NCBI RefSeq assembly: GCF_900103195.1 | Contig: NZ_FMWU01000001.1 | Coordinates: 62,001-126,000, forward strand | Direction: 5' to 3' | Source: Methylobacterium sp. UNC378MF | GTDB lineage: Bacteria; Pseudomonadota; Alphaproteobacteria; Rhizobiales; Beijerinckiaceae | DNA length: 64,000 nt | Shown here: one piece after another, positions 15,699-25,341 of the stretch | Layout of the letters: each line of letters opens with the position of its first letter | How positions within the stretch are numbered: the first letter of the stretch is position 1 | Notes under the pieces: model-generated | Told to the model about the DNA's origin: nothing | The model's database searches: none | Seen by the model: only the letters and a program-made list of their open reading frames with translations | Made by a program: the position numbers and the translations under genes

Positions 15699-17012
15699 TC
15701 AGTACTTCCGCACGAGCGGCGCCGGAGCCGGGGCCGGCGGGGCGCCGAACACGTAGCGGAAGCCCACCGAGACGATGTCGGCGCTGGAATCCACGACGCC
15801 CGCAAAGGCGATGTTGCTGATGTTGTAGTCGCGGCCGATGCCCGCCAGGATCCGCGACCGGTCCAGGAAGAAGTGCGAGTAGGCGAGGTTCAGCGTCAGT
15901 TGCTGGCTCCAGCGGTAGCTGGCGCCGAGCGAGGCGATGTAGCGGTCCCCGTCCGGAAGCCGCACCGACCGGTTGCGGAAGTCGATCGGCGAGGTCTCGT
16001 AGGCGAAGCCGGTCCGCAGCGTCAGGTTCGGCGATGCGTCGTACTCGGCACCGATCGCGTAGGTGAACCCGTCCTTGTAGTTGAGCGGCAGGTTGTTCAC
16101 CGGCAGGCCGAGGGTCTTGGACACGATGCCGATATTGCCGAGCCTCGACCAATTGTCCCACTCGAATCCGAGGTTCACCCGCGCCACAGGCGAGATTGCC
16201 TGCGTAAGACCGACGCTCAGCTTATCGGGGGTGTTCAGCCGCGCGCGGACTTGACCGGCGAGGGGTGCCAGGGCGACCAGGGGCACGCCGATCGAACCGT
16301 CGATGTCGTGGTGGACTGAGGAGCGGTAGCCGATGCCCAGCACGGTCCCGTCGCGGGGCGTCAGCGTGGCGCCCGCGGTGAAGCCCGCGCCCCAGGACTC
16401 ACCCTTCAGAAAGGAACTCGGGTAGGAGGTCGGCAGGATGCCGGGGATCGGCAGCGCCTGGCGCAGGGTCAGGCGGAAATACTCGATGTTCGGGCCGGCC
16501 GCGATCGAGAGCCACTCGTTGACCTTGAACCCGATAACCGGGTTGATCGCCAGCGAGAAGATCCGCGACGAGCGTCCGTAGACCTCGCCGGACCAGAACT
16601 GGTTCGGCTTGGTGATGAGGCCGAAAGGGGCGCCGGTCGAGAGTCCGAGCCACAGGCGGTCGTTCAGCTGGTACGAGGTCGCGCCTGCCGGCACGATCGC
16701 GCCCTGGCCGAGTTCGCCCGAGCCGCCCAGCCGCGCGAAGCCCGGATTGGTGCCCGGCGCGGGGCGGATCTCGGAGGAGAGGCCGATATAGGTGAAGTTC
16801 TGCTCCGCGACGAAGCCCGGATTCATCGTGATGGTCGCGGGATTCCAGAAGATCGACGAGACGCCGCCCGATCCCGATGCGGCGCCCGCGTAGGACAGCC
16901 CCTGGGCCTGCGTGCTCTGCTCCCGGATCCCGAACGCCCCCGCCTGCGCCTGCCCGGCGCCGAGGATCACCGCAGTCGCCGCCAGCAACGCGGCGCGCAC
17001 TGTCCCACCCAT
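15699..17012 (-). CDS. FadL/OmpP1 family outer-membrane transporter
   Basis: A 437-residue beta-barrel precursor. The signal peptide (VRAALLAATAVILGAGQAQA) is followed by GAFGIREQSTQAQGLSYAGA and SSIFWNPATITM, the N-terminal hatch signature of FadL/TodX proteins (the NPA turn is universal). The barrel ends in FRYVFG plus a proline-rich tail and VRKY. These proteins take up long-chain fatty acids and other hydrophobic molecules. The start is ATG 17012, preceded by GGGGGACGAG; upstream codons of the open frame are not coding-like. Substrate not inferable. Confidence 0.88.
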   Translation of the reverse strand: MGGTVRAALLAATAVILGAGQAQAGAFGIREQSTQAQGLSYAGAASGSGGVSSIFWNPATITMNPGFVAEQNFTYIGLSSEIRPAPGTNPGFARLGGSGELGQGAIVPAGATSYQLNDRLWLGLSTGAPFGLITKPNQFWSGEVYGRSSRIFSLAINPVIGFKVNEWLSIAAGPNIEYFRLTLRQALPIPGILPTSYPSSFLKGESWGAGFTAGATLTPRDGTVLGIGYRSSVHHDIDGSIGVPLVALAPLAGQVRARLNTPDKLSVGLTQAISPVARVNLGFEWDNWSRLGNIGIVSKTLGLPVNNLPLNYKDGFTYAIGAEYDASPNLTLRTGFAYETSPIDFRNRSVRLPDGDRYIASLGASYRWSQQLTLNLAYSHFFLDRSRILAGIGRDYNISNIAFAGVVDSSADIVSVGFRYVFGAPPAPAPAPLVRKY

Positions 17013-17434
17013 CTCGTCCCCCACATCTTCGTTCTGATGGGCGCCGTCGATTGTTCGAGACCCGTTATGCGGCGACCTTCCCCGCATGGTGCCGGTTTCG
17101 AGGGCAGGACCGCAATGATCCTGTTCAGTTTGCAGGCCGAGAAGATGATCAATGAAGCAATCGGAATGCGTGGCTTCGTGACACCCGAAATCCAAGAGAT
17201 ACCTGGCTTACTCAGTCTTGCGCCGAACTGATCCGAACATGCAGTGGCATGAACAATAAATCCTGAGACTGCGGACCATGCACTTTTCCGCCGCCCTGTT
17301 GCCCGGCTGCGACACACGCCGCGGCGCCGCGCCGACGCAGCACCGCCGCCGCCGGCCTTGCACCTAGGTCGAGGCCCGGCCATGGTCCCGCCGTCCGGCG
17401 CAGACCGGTTCAGGGAAGGATGAGGAGTGCGGCC
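17013..17434. other. divergent intergenic region (fadL-like / FAH)
   Basis: About 420 bases. The part from 17040 to 17290 is noticeably lower in GC than the genes (for example AATGAAGCAATCGGAATG, GAACAATAAATCC), consistent with two divergent promoters, though no clean -35/-10 pair stands out. A short open frame at 17037-17231 has poor codon use and is not called. Confidence 0.4.
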
Positions 17435-18319
17435 ATGAAGCTCTTCCGGCACGGCCCGAGCGGCGACGAGAAGCCCGGCCTCGTGGATGCGAACGGCGGG
17501 CTGCGCGACCTGTCGGGCATCGTGCGTGACATCGCCGGGCCAGCGCTCGCGCCCGAGTCGCTGGCGCGACTGCGGGCCCTCGACCCCGAGACCCTGCCGA
17601 AGCTGCCGCCGGACGTGCGGCTCGGCCCCTGCGTGGGCGGCACGCGCAACGTCGTGGCCATCGGCCTGAACTTCGCCGACCACGCGGCCGAGACCGGCTC
17701 ACCGATCCCCGCGGAGCCGATCATCTTCAACAAGGCCCCGTCGAGCCTGTGCGGGCCAAACGACACGGTGATCATCCCCAAGAGCTCGCACAGCACCGAC
17801 TGGGAGGTGGAACTCGCCGTGGTGATCGGGCGGCGCGCCAGCTACGTCCACGCCAACGAGGCGCTGAACTACGTGGCGGGCGCCTGCATCTGCAACGACG
17901 TCTCCGAGCGCGAATGGCAGATGAACCGGGGTCCGACCTGGACCAAGGGCAAGAGCGCGCCGACATTCGGCCCCCTCGGTCCCTGGCTGGTGACGCTGGA
18001 CGAGATTCCCGACCTGAAGAACCTCGCCATGAGCCTCGACGTGAACGGGGAGCGCCGCCAGACCGGCTCCACTGCGACGATGATCTTCGACGTGCCCCAA
18101 CTCGTCGCCTATACGTCGCACTTCATGCTGCTGGAGCCCGGCGACGTGATCACCACCGGCACCCCGCCGGGTGTCGGCCTCGGCATGAAGCCGCCACACT
18201 ACTTGAAGCCCGGCGACGAGATGGTCCTGCGGATCGACCGGCTCGGCGAGCAGCGCCAGAAGGTGATCGCCTTCGATGACTGGACCGCCAAGGTCTCGTC
18301 CGGCGAGCCGACGGACTGA
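17435..18319 (+). CDS. fumarylacetoacetate hydrolase family protein
   Basis: A 294-residue FAH-superfamily enzyme. The metal-binding core is visible: NVVAIGLNFADHAAE, IIFNKAPSSLCGPND, DWEVELAVVIGRRA (the ExE metal ligands), AGACICNDVSEREWQ and ITTGTPPGVGLGM. Such enzymes hydrolyse or decarboxylate acylpyruvates and related 2-oxo acids; ureidoglycolate lyase and 2,4-diketo-3-deoxy-L-fuconate hydrolase are close relatives. The start ATG 17435 follows GAGGAG by seven bases; an ATG five codons upstream is less well placed. Monocistronic, followed by a strong palindrome. Confidence 0.88.
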   Translation: MKLFRHGPSGDEKPGLVDANGGLRDLSGIVRDIAGPALAPESLARLRALDPETLPKLPPDVRLGPCVGGTRNVVAIGLNFADHAAETGSPIPAEPIIFNKAPSSLCGPNDTVIIPKSSHSTDWEVELAVVIGRRASYVHANEALNYVAGACICNDVSEREWQMNRGPTWTKGKSAPTFGPLGPWLVTLDEIPDLKNLAMSLDVNGERRQTGSTATMIFDVPQLVAYTSHFMLLEPGDVITTGTPPGVGLGMKPPHYLKPGDEMVLRIDRLGEQRQKVIAFDDWTAKVSSGEPTD

Positions 18320-18327
18320 CATGCCAC

Positions 18328-18353
18328 GCCGCCGCCCGGATCCGGGCGGCGGC
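18328..18353 (+). terminator. palindromic terminator-like hairpin after the FAH gene
   Basis: A perfect 26-base palindrome centred on GGATCC (GCCGCCCGGATCCGGGCGGC and flanks), beginning nine bases after the stop codon. No T-tract follows. Likely a transcript end or 3'-stabilising structure. Confidence 0.6.
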
Positions 18354-18417
18354 CCATGAAACCTCACTGATATCAGTGATCGTCGGATTCTGCCGTCCGG
18401 CAGGCATGCTACATACT

Positions 18418-18530
18418 CTCGATTGAATTCCGGCAAGCTTCCAGTATTGTAAGTTATATTATTATTTTTGCCAGTTAAGCCCGCGTTATACTCTATCTGT
18501 AAAATACCCGCATCGCTGGTCGGGTCGGGC
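18418..18530 (+). promoter_or_regulatory. AT-rich promoter region of the MCP-like gene
   Basis: This stretch is far lower in GC than the rest of the window (TAAGTTATATTATTATTTTT, then GCGTTATACTCTATCTG). It ends at the start of the MCP-like gene. TTGCCA (18467-18472) and TATACT (18487-18492) could serve as -35/-10, but their spacing (14) is short, so I do not assign exact elements. Confidence 0.45.
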
Positions 18531-19646
18531 ATGAGTACGACATCTGATTTTCCTGATAACCGAGGCCCCGGATCGGACTCCGAGCCGCCGACACTCAGGT
18601 CGATCGAGATCCTGGCCGATGCCGTCAAGCAGGCGGCGCAGGAGAAGACCGGCCGGATCCGGCGGATCACGGCGCAGACAAAGATCCTCGCGCTCAACGC
18701 GCTGATCGAAGCTGCACGCGCCGGCGAGCAGGGGCGCGGATTCGCGGTCGTCGCTCAGGAGGTGCGTGCGCTCGGCGAATCCGTGGATGTCATCGCCGGC
18801 GAGCTGGAACTGCACCTGGCCGGCCGCATCGTCGAGCTGCAGCGCACGGTGGAAGCGATGGCCGGCCGGGTGCAGGGCGAGCGGCTGGTCGACCTCGCGC
18901 TGAATGCGGTCGAGCTGATCGACCGCAACCTTTACGAGCGGACCTGCGACGTGCGCTGGTGGGCGACCGATGCCGCCGTCGTCGCCTGCGCGGCCGATCC
19001 CAGCCCGGCCGCCGCGGCCTTCGCGAGCGAGCGCCTCGGCGTCATCCTCTCGGCCTATACGGTTTATCTGGATCTCTGGATTTGCGGCCTGGATGGCCGC
19101 ATCCTCGCGACGGGCCGCGCGAATCGCTATCCCGGGTTGCAGGGCCGAAGCGTCGCGGGCGAAGCCTGGTTCCGGGACGCGGTTGCCCTGCAGAGCGGGG
19201 ACGCCTTCGTCTGTGCCGACGTGCGTCAGGAGGATGGGCTGAGCGGCGCGCATGTCGCCACCTACGCGGCGAGCGTGCGGGCGGACGGCCGGGCGGATGG
19301 CGCCCCGCTCGGAGTCCTGGCGATCCATTTCGACTGGGCGCCCCAGGCCCACACGATCGTCTCCGGGATCCGTGTCGCGCCGGAGGATCGGGGGCGCACC
19401 CGCGCGCTCTTGGTCGATGCCGGCGGCCGGGTCCTGGCGGCCTCCGATCAGACCGGGCTCCTGACCGAGCGGGTGTCCTGCCGACTGGACGGTCGCACGC
19501 GCGGGATCGTGCAGGATCCGCGGACGGGGACGGTCACGGCGTTCCACCGAACTCCGGGCTACGAGACGTATCGCGGCCTCGGTTGGTACGGCATGATCGT
19601 CCAGACTGACCCGTCCGCAGGGATTTCGGGCACCCGGCCCGCTTGA
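18531..19646 (+). CDS. soluble MCP-like signalling protein with C-terminal sensory domain
   Basis: A 371-residue protein without membrane segments. The N-terminal third carries the hairpin tip of methyl-accepting chemotaxis proteins: [20 protein letters not shown], then [19 protein letters not shown] (about residues 45-85), which docks CheA/CheW. The C-terminal part resembles a Cache-type sensor ([49 protein letters not shown]). So the output module precedes the sensor, and the usual long coiled coil and methylation helices are short or absent. The ATG at 18531 is preferred because the frame upstream lies in the AT-rich promoter. It may sense a cytoplasmic ligand and feed a chemosensory array. 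Confidence 0.75.
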   Translation: MSTTSDFPDNRGPGSDSEPPTLRSIEILADAVKQAAQEKTGRIRRITAQTKILALNALIEAARAGEQGRGFAVVAQEVRALGESVDVIAGELELHLAGRIVELQRTVEAMAGRVQGERLVDLALNAVELIDRNLYERTCDVRWWATDAAVVACAADPSPAAAAFASERLGVILSAYTVYLDLWICGLDGRILATGRANRYPGLQGRSVAGEAWFRDAVALQSGDAFVCADVRQEDGLSGAHVATYAASVRADGRADGAPLGVLAIHFDWAPQAHTIVSGIRVAPEDRGRTRALLVDAGGRVLAASDQTGLLTERVSCRLDGRTRGIVQDPRTGTVTAFHRTPGYETYRGLGWYGMIVQTDPSAGISGTRPA

Positions 19647-19677
19647 TTTCTGGTCGCCGATCCGGCTCAAACACCGG

Positions 19678-20691
19678 ATGAGCGCGACTTCCCTTCCCGG
19701 TTCCCAGCAGACCGACCTCGGCGACATCCGCCACGACTGGAGCGTGGCGGAGATCCGCGCGATCCACGACCTGCCGCTGATGGACCTCGTGTTCCGGGCC
19801 GCGCAGGTTCACCGCCGGCACAACGATCCTGCTGACATCCAGCGGGCCTCGCTCCTGTCGATCAAGACCGGCGGCTGCCCGGAGGATTGCGCCTACTGCC
19901 CGCAATCGGCCCATCACAAGGGTGCGGGCGTCGCTCGCGAGCGGCTGATGCCGGTGGAGACCGTGCTGGCCGAGGCCGCCGCCGCCAAGGCCGCAGGCGC
20001 CCAGCGCTTCTGCATGGGCGCCGCGTGGCGCCAGCCGAAGGACGGCCCGGAATTCGACGCGGTGCTCGCCATGGTGCGCGGCGTGCGCGGCCTCGGCATG
20101 GAGGCCTGCGTGACGCTCGGCATGCTCACGCCCTCCCAGGCCGGGCGGCTGGCCGAGGCCGGCCTGACCTCTTACAACCACAACCTCGATACCGGTCCGG
20201 ATTACTACGAGGACATCATCTCCACCCGGACCTACGATGAGCGTCTGCAGACCCTCGCGCATGTCCGGGAAGCCGGGATCGGCGTGTGCTGCGGCGGCAT
20301 CGTCGGCATGGGCGAGGGCGTCACCGACCGTGCCGCGATGCTCCAGGTGCTTTCCAACCACGCGCCCCACCCCGAGAGCGTGCCGATCAACGCCCTGGTG
20401 GCGGTGCCCGGCACCCCGCTGGAAGACCAGCCGGCGGTCGATCCGTTCGACCTCGTGCGGATGTGCGCCACGGCGCGGATCGTGATGCCCCGGTCCCGGG
20501 TCCGTCTGAGCGCCGGCCGCAAGAGCCTCACCCGTGAGGCGCAGGTGCTGTGCTTCCTCGCGGGCGCCAACTCGATCTTCTACGGCGAGCGGCTGCTCAC
20601 GACCGCCAATAACGGGCAGGATGACGACGCGGCCCTGCTGGCCGATCTCGGCATCCGGGTCGGCGAGCCGGTCCGGGCTGCGGCCGAGTAA
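19678..20691 (+). CDS. bioB: biotin synthase
   Basis: A 337-residue radical-SAM enzyme that inserts sulfur into dethiobiotin, the last step of biotin synthesis. The 4Fe-4S ligands are in [16 protein letters not shown] (CxxxCxxC). The 2Fe-2S site residues follow in ACVTLGMLT and [20 protein letters not shown], plus the arginine in [12 protein letters not shown]. The C-terminus [17 protein letters not shown] is family-typical. The ATG is at 19678. Only bioB of the pathway is here, 31 bases after the MCP-like gene on the same strand. Confidence 0.96.
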   Translation: MSATSLPGSQQTDLGDIRHDWSVAEIRAIHDLPLMDLVFRAAQVHRRHNDPADIQRASLLSIKTGGCPEDCAYCPQSAHHKGAGVARERLMPVETVLAEAAAAKAAGAQRFCMGAAWRQPKDGPEFDAVLAMVRGVRGLGMEACVTLGMLTPSQAGRLAEAGLTSYNHNLDTGPDYYEDIISTRTYDERLQTLAHVREAGIGVCCGGIVGMGEGVTDRAAMLQVLSNHAPHPESVPINALVAVPGTPLEDQPAVDPFDLVRMCATARIVMPRSRVRLSAGRKSLTREAQVLCFLAGANSIFYGERLLTTANNGQDDDAALLADLGIRVGEPVRAAAE

Positions 20692-20767
20692 CCCGCGGGC
20701 GCGTTTCCGTCCGCCTCCTCGCAAGGGAGCGACGACGGCGTGAGGGGGTCGTCAGCGCGGGACCGCG

Positions 20768-22243
20768 TCAACCCTCCGGCAGTACGATCCGGAACTGCGC
20801 CCCAGCCTCGCTCGCGTCGAGGGTGAGCGTGCCACCGTTGATCCCGATCAGCTCGGCGGCGATCGGCAGGCCGAGACCCGTGCCGCCGGAGCGCATGGAC
20901 CCCTGAAACGGCGCGAACAGGTTCTCCCGGGCGCGCGCGGGCAGGCCGGGGCCGTTATCGGCGACCAGGATCGTGATCCGGCCCGGCGCCGCGCGGGAGG
21001 CCACGACGCGCACCGCGGCCTCCGGCACGGCGGCCCCGTCCAGCGCCTGCACGGCGTTGCGCACGAGATTGGCCAGCGCCCGCCCGAGTTGCTCCGGATC
21101 GGCCTGCACGGAGAGATCGGCCGCCGCGACCTCCACGGAGACCGGGTGCGCCGCCAGCGCAGCGAGATCCGGAAGCTCCGCGAAGAGGGGCGCCAGCGGC
21201 GTGCTGGCCAGGAGCGGCGTCCGCTCGGAGACGCGCCCGTAGGCGAGCGTCGCCTCACAGAAGCGGATCGCCCGGGCGAGCGTGCCGACAAGGCGCGGGG
21301 CCACGCGCTGCACCGTCGGATCCTCGGTGCCCTCCAGGCGGTCGCCCAGGAGCTGGGCGCCGGTGAGAAGGTTGCGCAACTCGTGACTGATCTTGCTGAC
21401 TGCGAGCCCCAGTTCGGCGAGCCGCCGCTTCTGGCGGAGCTGATCGGCGAGGCTGCGCTGCATCCGTCCCAGCGCCCGCTCGGCCTGGCCGATCTCGTCG
21501 CTGCGGCGGGACGGCGCAATGATCCGCCCGGCATCCTCGGGATCGTCCGCGAAGGCCGTGATGCTGGTGGCGAGCCGCCGCACCGGCCGCACGATCAGCA
21601 CCTGCAGGACCACGAAGACGAGTCCCGCCGCCGCGGCCGCGATGATCAGCGAGGAGACCAGCAGGCGCAGCGCGTAATCGATCATGGCGGTGCGCAGCGG
21701 CGCCTCGTCGAGCAGGATCTCGACCCGGTCGAACCCGCCGCCGCCCTCTCCGACCACGCGGATCGGCTCCTGAACCGGGGCGACGAGGGTGCGCCAGGCA
21801 CCCCGGATCGCCGACAGTGCGGTGACATCGCGCAGATCGACGGTGTCGGCGACCTGCTCGGGCATCGGCTCAATGGCGAGCAGGCGCTGGGCGCCCCCGC
21901 CGCGGACGGCGATGGCCCTGGCATTCACGCCGGCCAGGAGCCGGCCCTCCAGTGCCTCTGAGACCGGCTCGCCGGTCCGGCCGTCCAGAACCAGGGCGGC
22001 GACCTGCGCCGCCGCCAGCCGGTCCGACATCCACTCGATCCGGTAATTGGCCACCGCGGGCACGTAGGTGAGAACCTCCGCCACCACCACGAACGCCACG
22101 GTGACGAGGAACAGCCGCCCCGACAGGCCGAGGCGTGCCGTGCGCCGCTCGAGCAGATCGCGAGTTTGAACGGAGGCCGGCGAAACCGGTGCCGCGGCCT
22201 GATCGGACTCGACGGACACGTCGTTCACGCTCCGCGCGGGCAT
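20768..22243 (-). CDS. membrane sensor histidine kinase (orphan)
   Basis: A 491-residue kinase. Membrane helix 1 (about 42-64, LSGRLFLVTVAFVVVAEVL) and helix 2 (about 193-216, LLVSSLIIAAAAAGLVFVVL) flank a periplasmic sensor of about 130 residues. HAMP (LIVRPVRRLATSITAFADDP) follows. The H-box is KISHELRNLLTGAQ, the N-box NLVRNAVQALDG, G1 VADNGPGLP and G2 GGTGLGLPIAAELI. No response regulator lies next to it, so the partner is encoded elsewhere. The gene is convergent with bioB, 76 bases away. Confidence 0.9.
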   Translation of the reverse strand: MPARSVNDVSVESDQAAAPVSPASVQTRDLLERRTARLGLSGRLFLVTVAFVVVAEVLTYVPAVANYRIEWMSDRLAAAQVAALVLDGRTGEPVSEALEGRLLAGVNARAIAVRGGGAQRLLAIEPMPEQVADTVDLRDVTALSAIRGAWRTLVAPVQEPIRVVGEGGGGFDRVEILLDEAPLRTAMIDYALRLLVSSLIIAAAAAGLVFVVLQVLIVRPVRRLATSITAFADDPEDAGRIIAPSRRSDEIGQAERALGRMQRSLADQLRQKRRLAELGLAVSKISHELRNLLTGAQLLGDRLEGTEDPTVQRVAPRLVGTLARAIRFCEATLAYGRVSERTPLLASTPLAPLFAELPDLAALAAHPVSVEVAAADLSVQADPEQLGRALANLVRNAVQALDGAAVPEAAVRVVASRAAPGRITILVADNGPGLPARARENLFAPFQGSMRSGGTGLGLPIAAELIGINGGTLTLDASEAGAQFRIVLPEG

Positions 22244-22454
22244 CGCAGATGAGGATCAGCGGAGGGAGGATTAAGAAAGCTCGAGCCGGGTCCGGCCTTC
22301 GCGGGATACATGTTCGCAAGCCACAGATTCGCAGGCGGGAATACAGGCTCTCGTCGGTGAGCACTATACGATATCAACCCGCAGGCGGTTGCATGTGCCC
22401 TTAAGACACGGAAAAACACAGCCGGCGGAGGTTCGCGCAGCTCGGCCGCCTTTC

Positions 22455-23273
22455 TCAGCCGCGTCTGGCGCGCCGGCTCAGCAGCATGCTGAACAAGGCG
22501 AAAACGGCCAGCATCGCGAGCCCCGCCACCATCTTGGGCGTGACGAGCGCCCGCAGGGTCAGGGCATTGTCGCAGTTGTCGGTCCCCGCCGCCAGGCAGG
22601 TGGCTCTGGCGGCCTCATGGACGGCGACGACATCCTCGATACCCGCGCCCGTGGTGGCGTACACGATGGCGCCCGGCAGCAGCCCCAGGAAGGTCGCGAG
22701 CACGAAGATCCGCATCTTCACCCCGAAGGCGGCGGGCGCGAGATTGGTCACCCAGAAGGGGAACAGCGGAAGGAGGCGCAGGACCGCGATATAGCCGAAG
22801 GCGTTGCGCCGGAAGCCCTCGGCCAGCCCGGCGAGGCGCGTGCCGCCCACGCGCCGCAGCAGGTCGGCGCCCGGCCCCCGGCCGATGGCGAACACGATGG
22901 CGGCGCCCGTTGTGGCGGCGCAGACCGCGGTGAGCGCCCCCGGAACGATGCCGAACAGGAAGCCGCAGACCATCGTCAGGATCAGCGTGGCCGGTACCGA
23001 AACGACCACGGCCCCGACATAGAGGCAGTAGGCTGCGACCAGGGCGCGGAGATAGCCGGCGTCGACGAAGCCGCGCAGCCAGACCCGCGAGGCGAGGAGC
23101 CGATCGAGGCTCAGGAGCTGGGCGGCCCCTGAGAGCAGGACGATCACCGACACCGTCAGGAGAAGGACCAGCGGAAGCCAGCGCCGCAGCCGTTTCCAGC
23201 GACCTTCGCCCCGATCTTCGCCAAGACCCTTGCCGCGCCCTTCGGCGGCGGGCGCGTTGCCGGTCTCGCTCAC
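22455..23273 (-). CDS. TVP38/TMEM64 family membrane protein
   Basis: A 272-residue polytopic protein. The DedA/VTT core is visible: VVSVPATLILTMVCGFLFG, GALTAVCAATTGAAIVFAIG, LRLLPLFPFWVTNLAPAAFG and FLGLLPGAIVYATTG. These proteins are lipid scramblases or transporters of the SNARE-associated Golgi superfamily. I start it at GTG 23273, which overlaps the methyltransferase stop by four bases (GTGA); the longer open frame to 23930 overlaps that gene and is rejected. Coupling to a phospholipid methyltransferase supports a membrane-lipid role. Confidence 0.82.
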   Translation of the reverse strand: MSETGNAPAAEGRGKGLGEDRGEGRWKRLRRWLPLVLLLTVSVIVLLSGAAQLLSLDRLLASRVWLRGFVDAGYLRALVAAYCLYVGAVVVSVPATLILTMVCGFLFGIVPGALTAVCAATTGAAIVFAIGRGPGADLLRRVGGTRLAGLAEGFRRNAFGYIAVLRLLPLFPFWVTNLAPAAFGVKMRIFVLATFLGLLPGAIVYATTGAGIEDVVAVHEAARATCLAAGTDNCDNALTLRALVTPKMVAGLAMLAVFALFSMLLSRRARRG

Positions 23274-23923
23274 CCGGGCTTGCGCATCCGCAGAATCTTG
23301 AAGAACCCGCCCGGGAAGGTCGGCTTCAATCCCAGGACCTCGACGCCGTTGCGCCGGGCCCAGGCCTCGATCCGGGTCGCCTTGAAGTCGGACGACCAGC
23401 CGATCTTCGTGCAGAGCGGCGCCACAATCTCCTCGACCCGGGCGACCGGACCCTCGCTCTGGCCGAAATGGTTGGCGAGCACGATGCCACCGCCCGGGCG
23501 CACCACCCGCAGGAACTCCGACATCGCGGCCTCGGGATCGGGCACCAGGGTGATCAGGAACTGCGCCACCACGGCGTCGAAGCTCGCATCGGCGTAGCCC
23601 AGGTGGCAGACATCCATCACCTGGAGGCCCTTCACGTGGGACAGGTTCCGGCGCCGGACCTTGGCGCGGGCGCGCTTGAGCATGTCCTCGGAGAGGTCGA
23701 CCCCGCAGACGAAGCTCGCCTTCGGGTAGTAGCCCAGCGCCAGCCCGGTGCCGACGCCGGCCTCCAGGATCCGCGGCCCGTGCTCGGCCGCCGCCTCCAC
23801 CGCCGCGCGGGCCGCGGGCTCGGTGAGCTTGTCGTAGACCACGTCGTAGACGGGGGCCCAGCGGGCATAGGCCTTGCGCATCAGGGCCGTGCTCGGCCCG
23901 GCCATCTGCGGCTCGCTCAGCAT
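23270..23923 (-). CDS. pmtA: SAM-dependent methyltransferase, PmtA-like (phosphatidylethanolamine N-methyltransferase)
   Basis: A 217-residue class I methyltransferase. Motif I is ILEAGVGTGLALGYYPKA, followed by VCGVDLSEDML, MDVCHLGYADASFDAVVAQF and VVRPGGGIVLANHF. The N-terminal YARWAPVYDVVYDKLTEP resembles bacterial PmtA enzymes of the Rhodobacter type, which make phosphatidylcholine from phosphatidylethanolamine in three steps. Ubiquinone/menaquinone methyltransferases (UbiE) share the fold and remain possible. It overlaps the downstream TVP38 gene by four bases. Confidence 0.72.
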   Translation of the reverse strand: MLSEPQMAGPSTALMRKAYARWAPVYDVVYDKLTEPAARAAVEAAAEHGPRILEAGVGTGLALGYYPKASFVCGVDLSEDMLKRARAKVRRRNLSHVKGLQVMDVCHLGYADASFDAVVAQFLITLVPDPEAAMSEFLRVVRPGGGIVLANHFGQSEGPVARVEEIVAPLCTKIGWSSDFKATRIEAWARRNGVEVLGLKPTFPGGFFKILRMRKPG

Positions 23924-23948
23924 CGTTCAAAGATTCCAGAGATTGAGA

Positions 23949-25103
23949 TCAGGCGGCCTCGCGAGGCCGGGCCGACAACGCGTTGACACGCCGGATGGTG
24001 CCGCCGCCCAGAACCCGGGCCCGCGGGCCGTCATCCGCATAGATCGCGCAGGCCTGCCCCGGCGACACACCGTCCTCGGGCTCGGCGAGCACGATCTCGG
24101 CCGTGCCGTCCGACCCGACCGAGAGCAGGGCCGGGCGCGGTGGCCGGGTCGAGCGCACGCGCACCGCCACCGACAGGTCGCGCACGGTTTCGGCCGCGCC
24201 CTCGCCGAGCCAGTTCAGGTCCGAGAGGCGGATCCGGGTCGTGGCCAGCGCAATGCGCGGTCCGACCACCACCCGCGCCGTATCCGGCTCCAGGCGCACC
24301 ACGTAGAGCGGATCCGGCCCTGACAGGCCGAGGCCCTTCCGCTGCCCTACCGTATAGTGGACGATGCCGTCGTGCCGGCCCAGCACGTGGCCGGCGAGAT
24401 CGACGATCTCGCCGGGCCGCGCCGCGTCGGGGCGCAGGCGGGCGATCACGTCGCTGTAGCGGCCCTGCGGCACGAAGCAGATGTCCTGGCTGTCCGGCTT
24501 CTCGGCGAGCGACAGGCCGAGATCCTTCGCCAGCGCACGGGTCTCGGATTTCTCCATCTCGCCGAGGGGGAAGCGCAGGAAATCCAGCTGCTCGGCCGTG
24601 GTGGCGTAGAGGAAGTAGCTCTGGTCCCGGGCGGGATCGAGGGCGCGGTGGAGCGCCCGGCCGCCGCCCGGCAGTGCCCGGCTCGCCACATAATGGCCGG
24701 TGGCCAGGGCGTCGGCATTCAGGTCCCGGGCAAGACCCAGGAGGTCGCGAAACTTCACGGTGCGATTGCATTCGACGCAGGGGATCGGCGTCTCGCCAGC
24801 CAAATAGCTCTCGGCGAACTTCTCGATGACCGCGTCTCGGAAGCGGTCCTCGTAGTCGAGGACGTAGTGCGGGATGCCGAGATGCTCCGCCGCCGCCCGT
24901 GCGTCGTGGATGTCCTGGCCGGCGCAGCAGGCGCCCTTGCGGTGGCTCGCCGCGCCGTGGTCGTAGAGCTGGAGCGTCACGCCGACCACGTCGAAGCCCT
25001 GCCGCTTCAGCAGGCCCGCGACCACGGAGGAATCGACGCCGCCCGACATGGCGACGACGACGCGCGTCTCGTGGGGGGCTTTGGGAAGATCGAGGGCGTT
25101 CAT
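23949..25103 (-). CDS. mnmA: tRNA-specific 2-thiouridylase MnmA
   Basis: A 384-residue enzyme that thiolates U34 of tRNA-Lys, -Glu and -Gln. The PP-loop is [17 protein letters not shown] near the N-terminus; the first catalytic cysteine is in [16 protein letters not shown], and the second in [27 protein letters not shown] and [14 protein letters not shown] are diagnostic. The start is ATG 25103. It lies 25 bases upstream of pmtA on the same strand and is divergent from fliK. Confidence 0.95.
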   Translation of the reverse strand: MNALDLPKAPHETRVVVAMSGGVDSSVVAGLLKRQGFDVVGVTLQLYDHGAASHRKGACCAGQDIHDARAAAEHLGIPHYVLDYEDRFRDAVIEKFAESYLAGETPIPCVECNRTVKFRDLLGLARDLNADALATGHYVASRALPGGGRALHRALDPARDQSYFLYATTAEQLDFLRFPLGEMEKSETRALAKDLGLSLAEKPDSQDICFVPQGRYSDVIARLRPDAARPGEIVDLAGHVLGRHDGIVHYTVGQRKGLGLSGPDPLYVVRLEPDTARVVVGPRIALATTRIRLSDLNWLGEGAAETVRDLSVAVRVRSTRPPRPALLSVGSDGTAEIVLAEPEDGVSPGQACAIYADDGPRARVLGGGTIRRVNALSARPREAA

Positions 25104-25300
25104 CGCGAGGATCCGCAGCCGCCGGCCCGGAGGCGCCCTGGCTGCACGGGCCGTCTATAGCGGGACTTCGTCCGGCTTTCCAGGCCGGCCGGCCCCGGCA
25201 CCCGGCAGATCCTGCCGGGCGGGCGGCAGGTTCGATCTGGGCTGCGCCGAGCGCCGCGGAAGAGATCGAGTCTTTTCAATACCTTAGCCGAAAGATCCGG

Positions 25301-25316
25301 TGGCGCGTGGTTTGCT
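25301..25316 (+). promoter_or_regulatory. sigma-54 (-24/-12) promoter upstream of fliK
   Basis: TGGCGCG-TGGT-TTGCT. The invariant GG (25302-25303) and GC (25314-25315) are ten bases apart, and the -12 element TTGCT is consensus. It lies about 26 bases before the fliK start codon, so transcription would begin near 25327. flbD, a sigma-54 activator, is in the same locus, which supports it. Confidence 0.7.
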
Positions 25317-25341
25317 GCGGAGCGGCCGAGAGGAGTCCGGT

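Noticed and set aside
23270..23930. Extension of the TVP38 gene up to 23930
   Set aside because: The extension runs through the methyltransferase in another frame; a GTG with four-base overlap at 23273 is a much better start.
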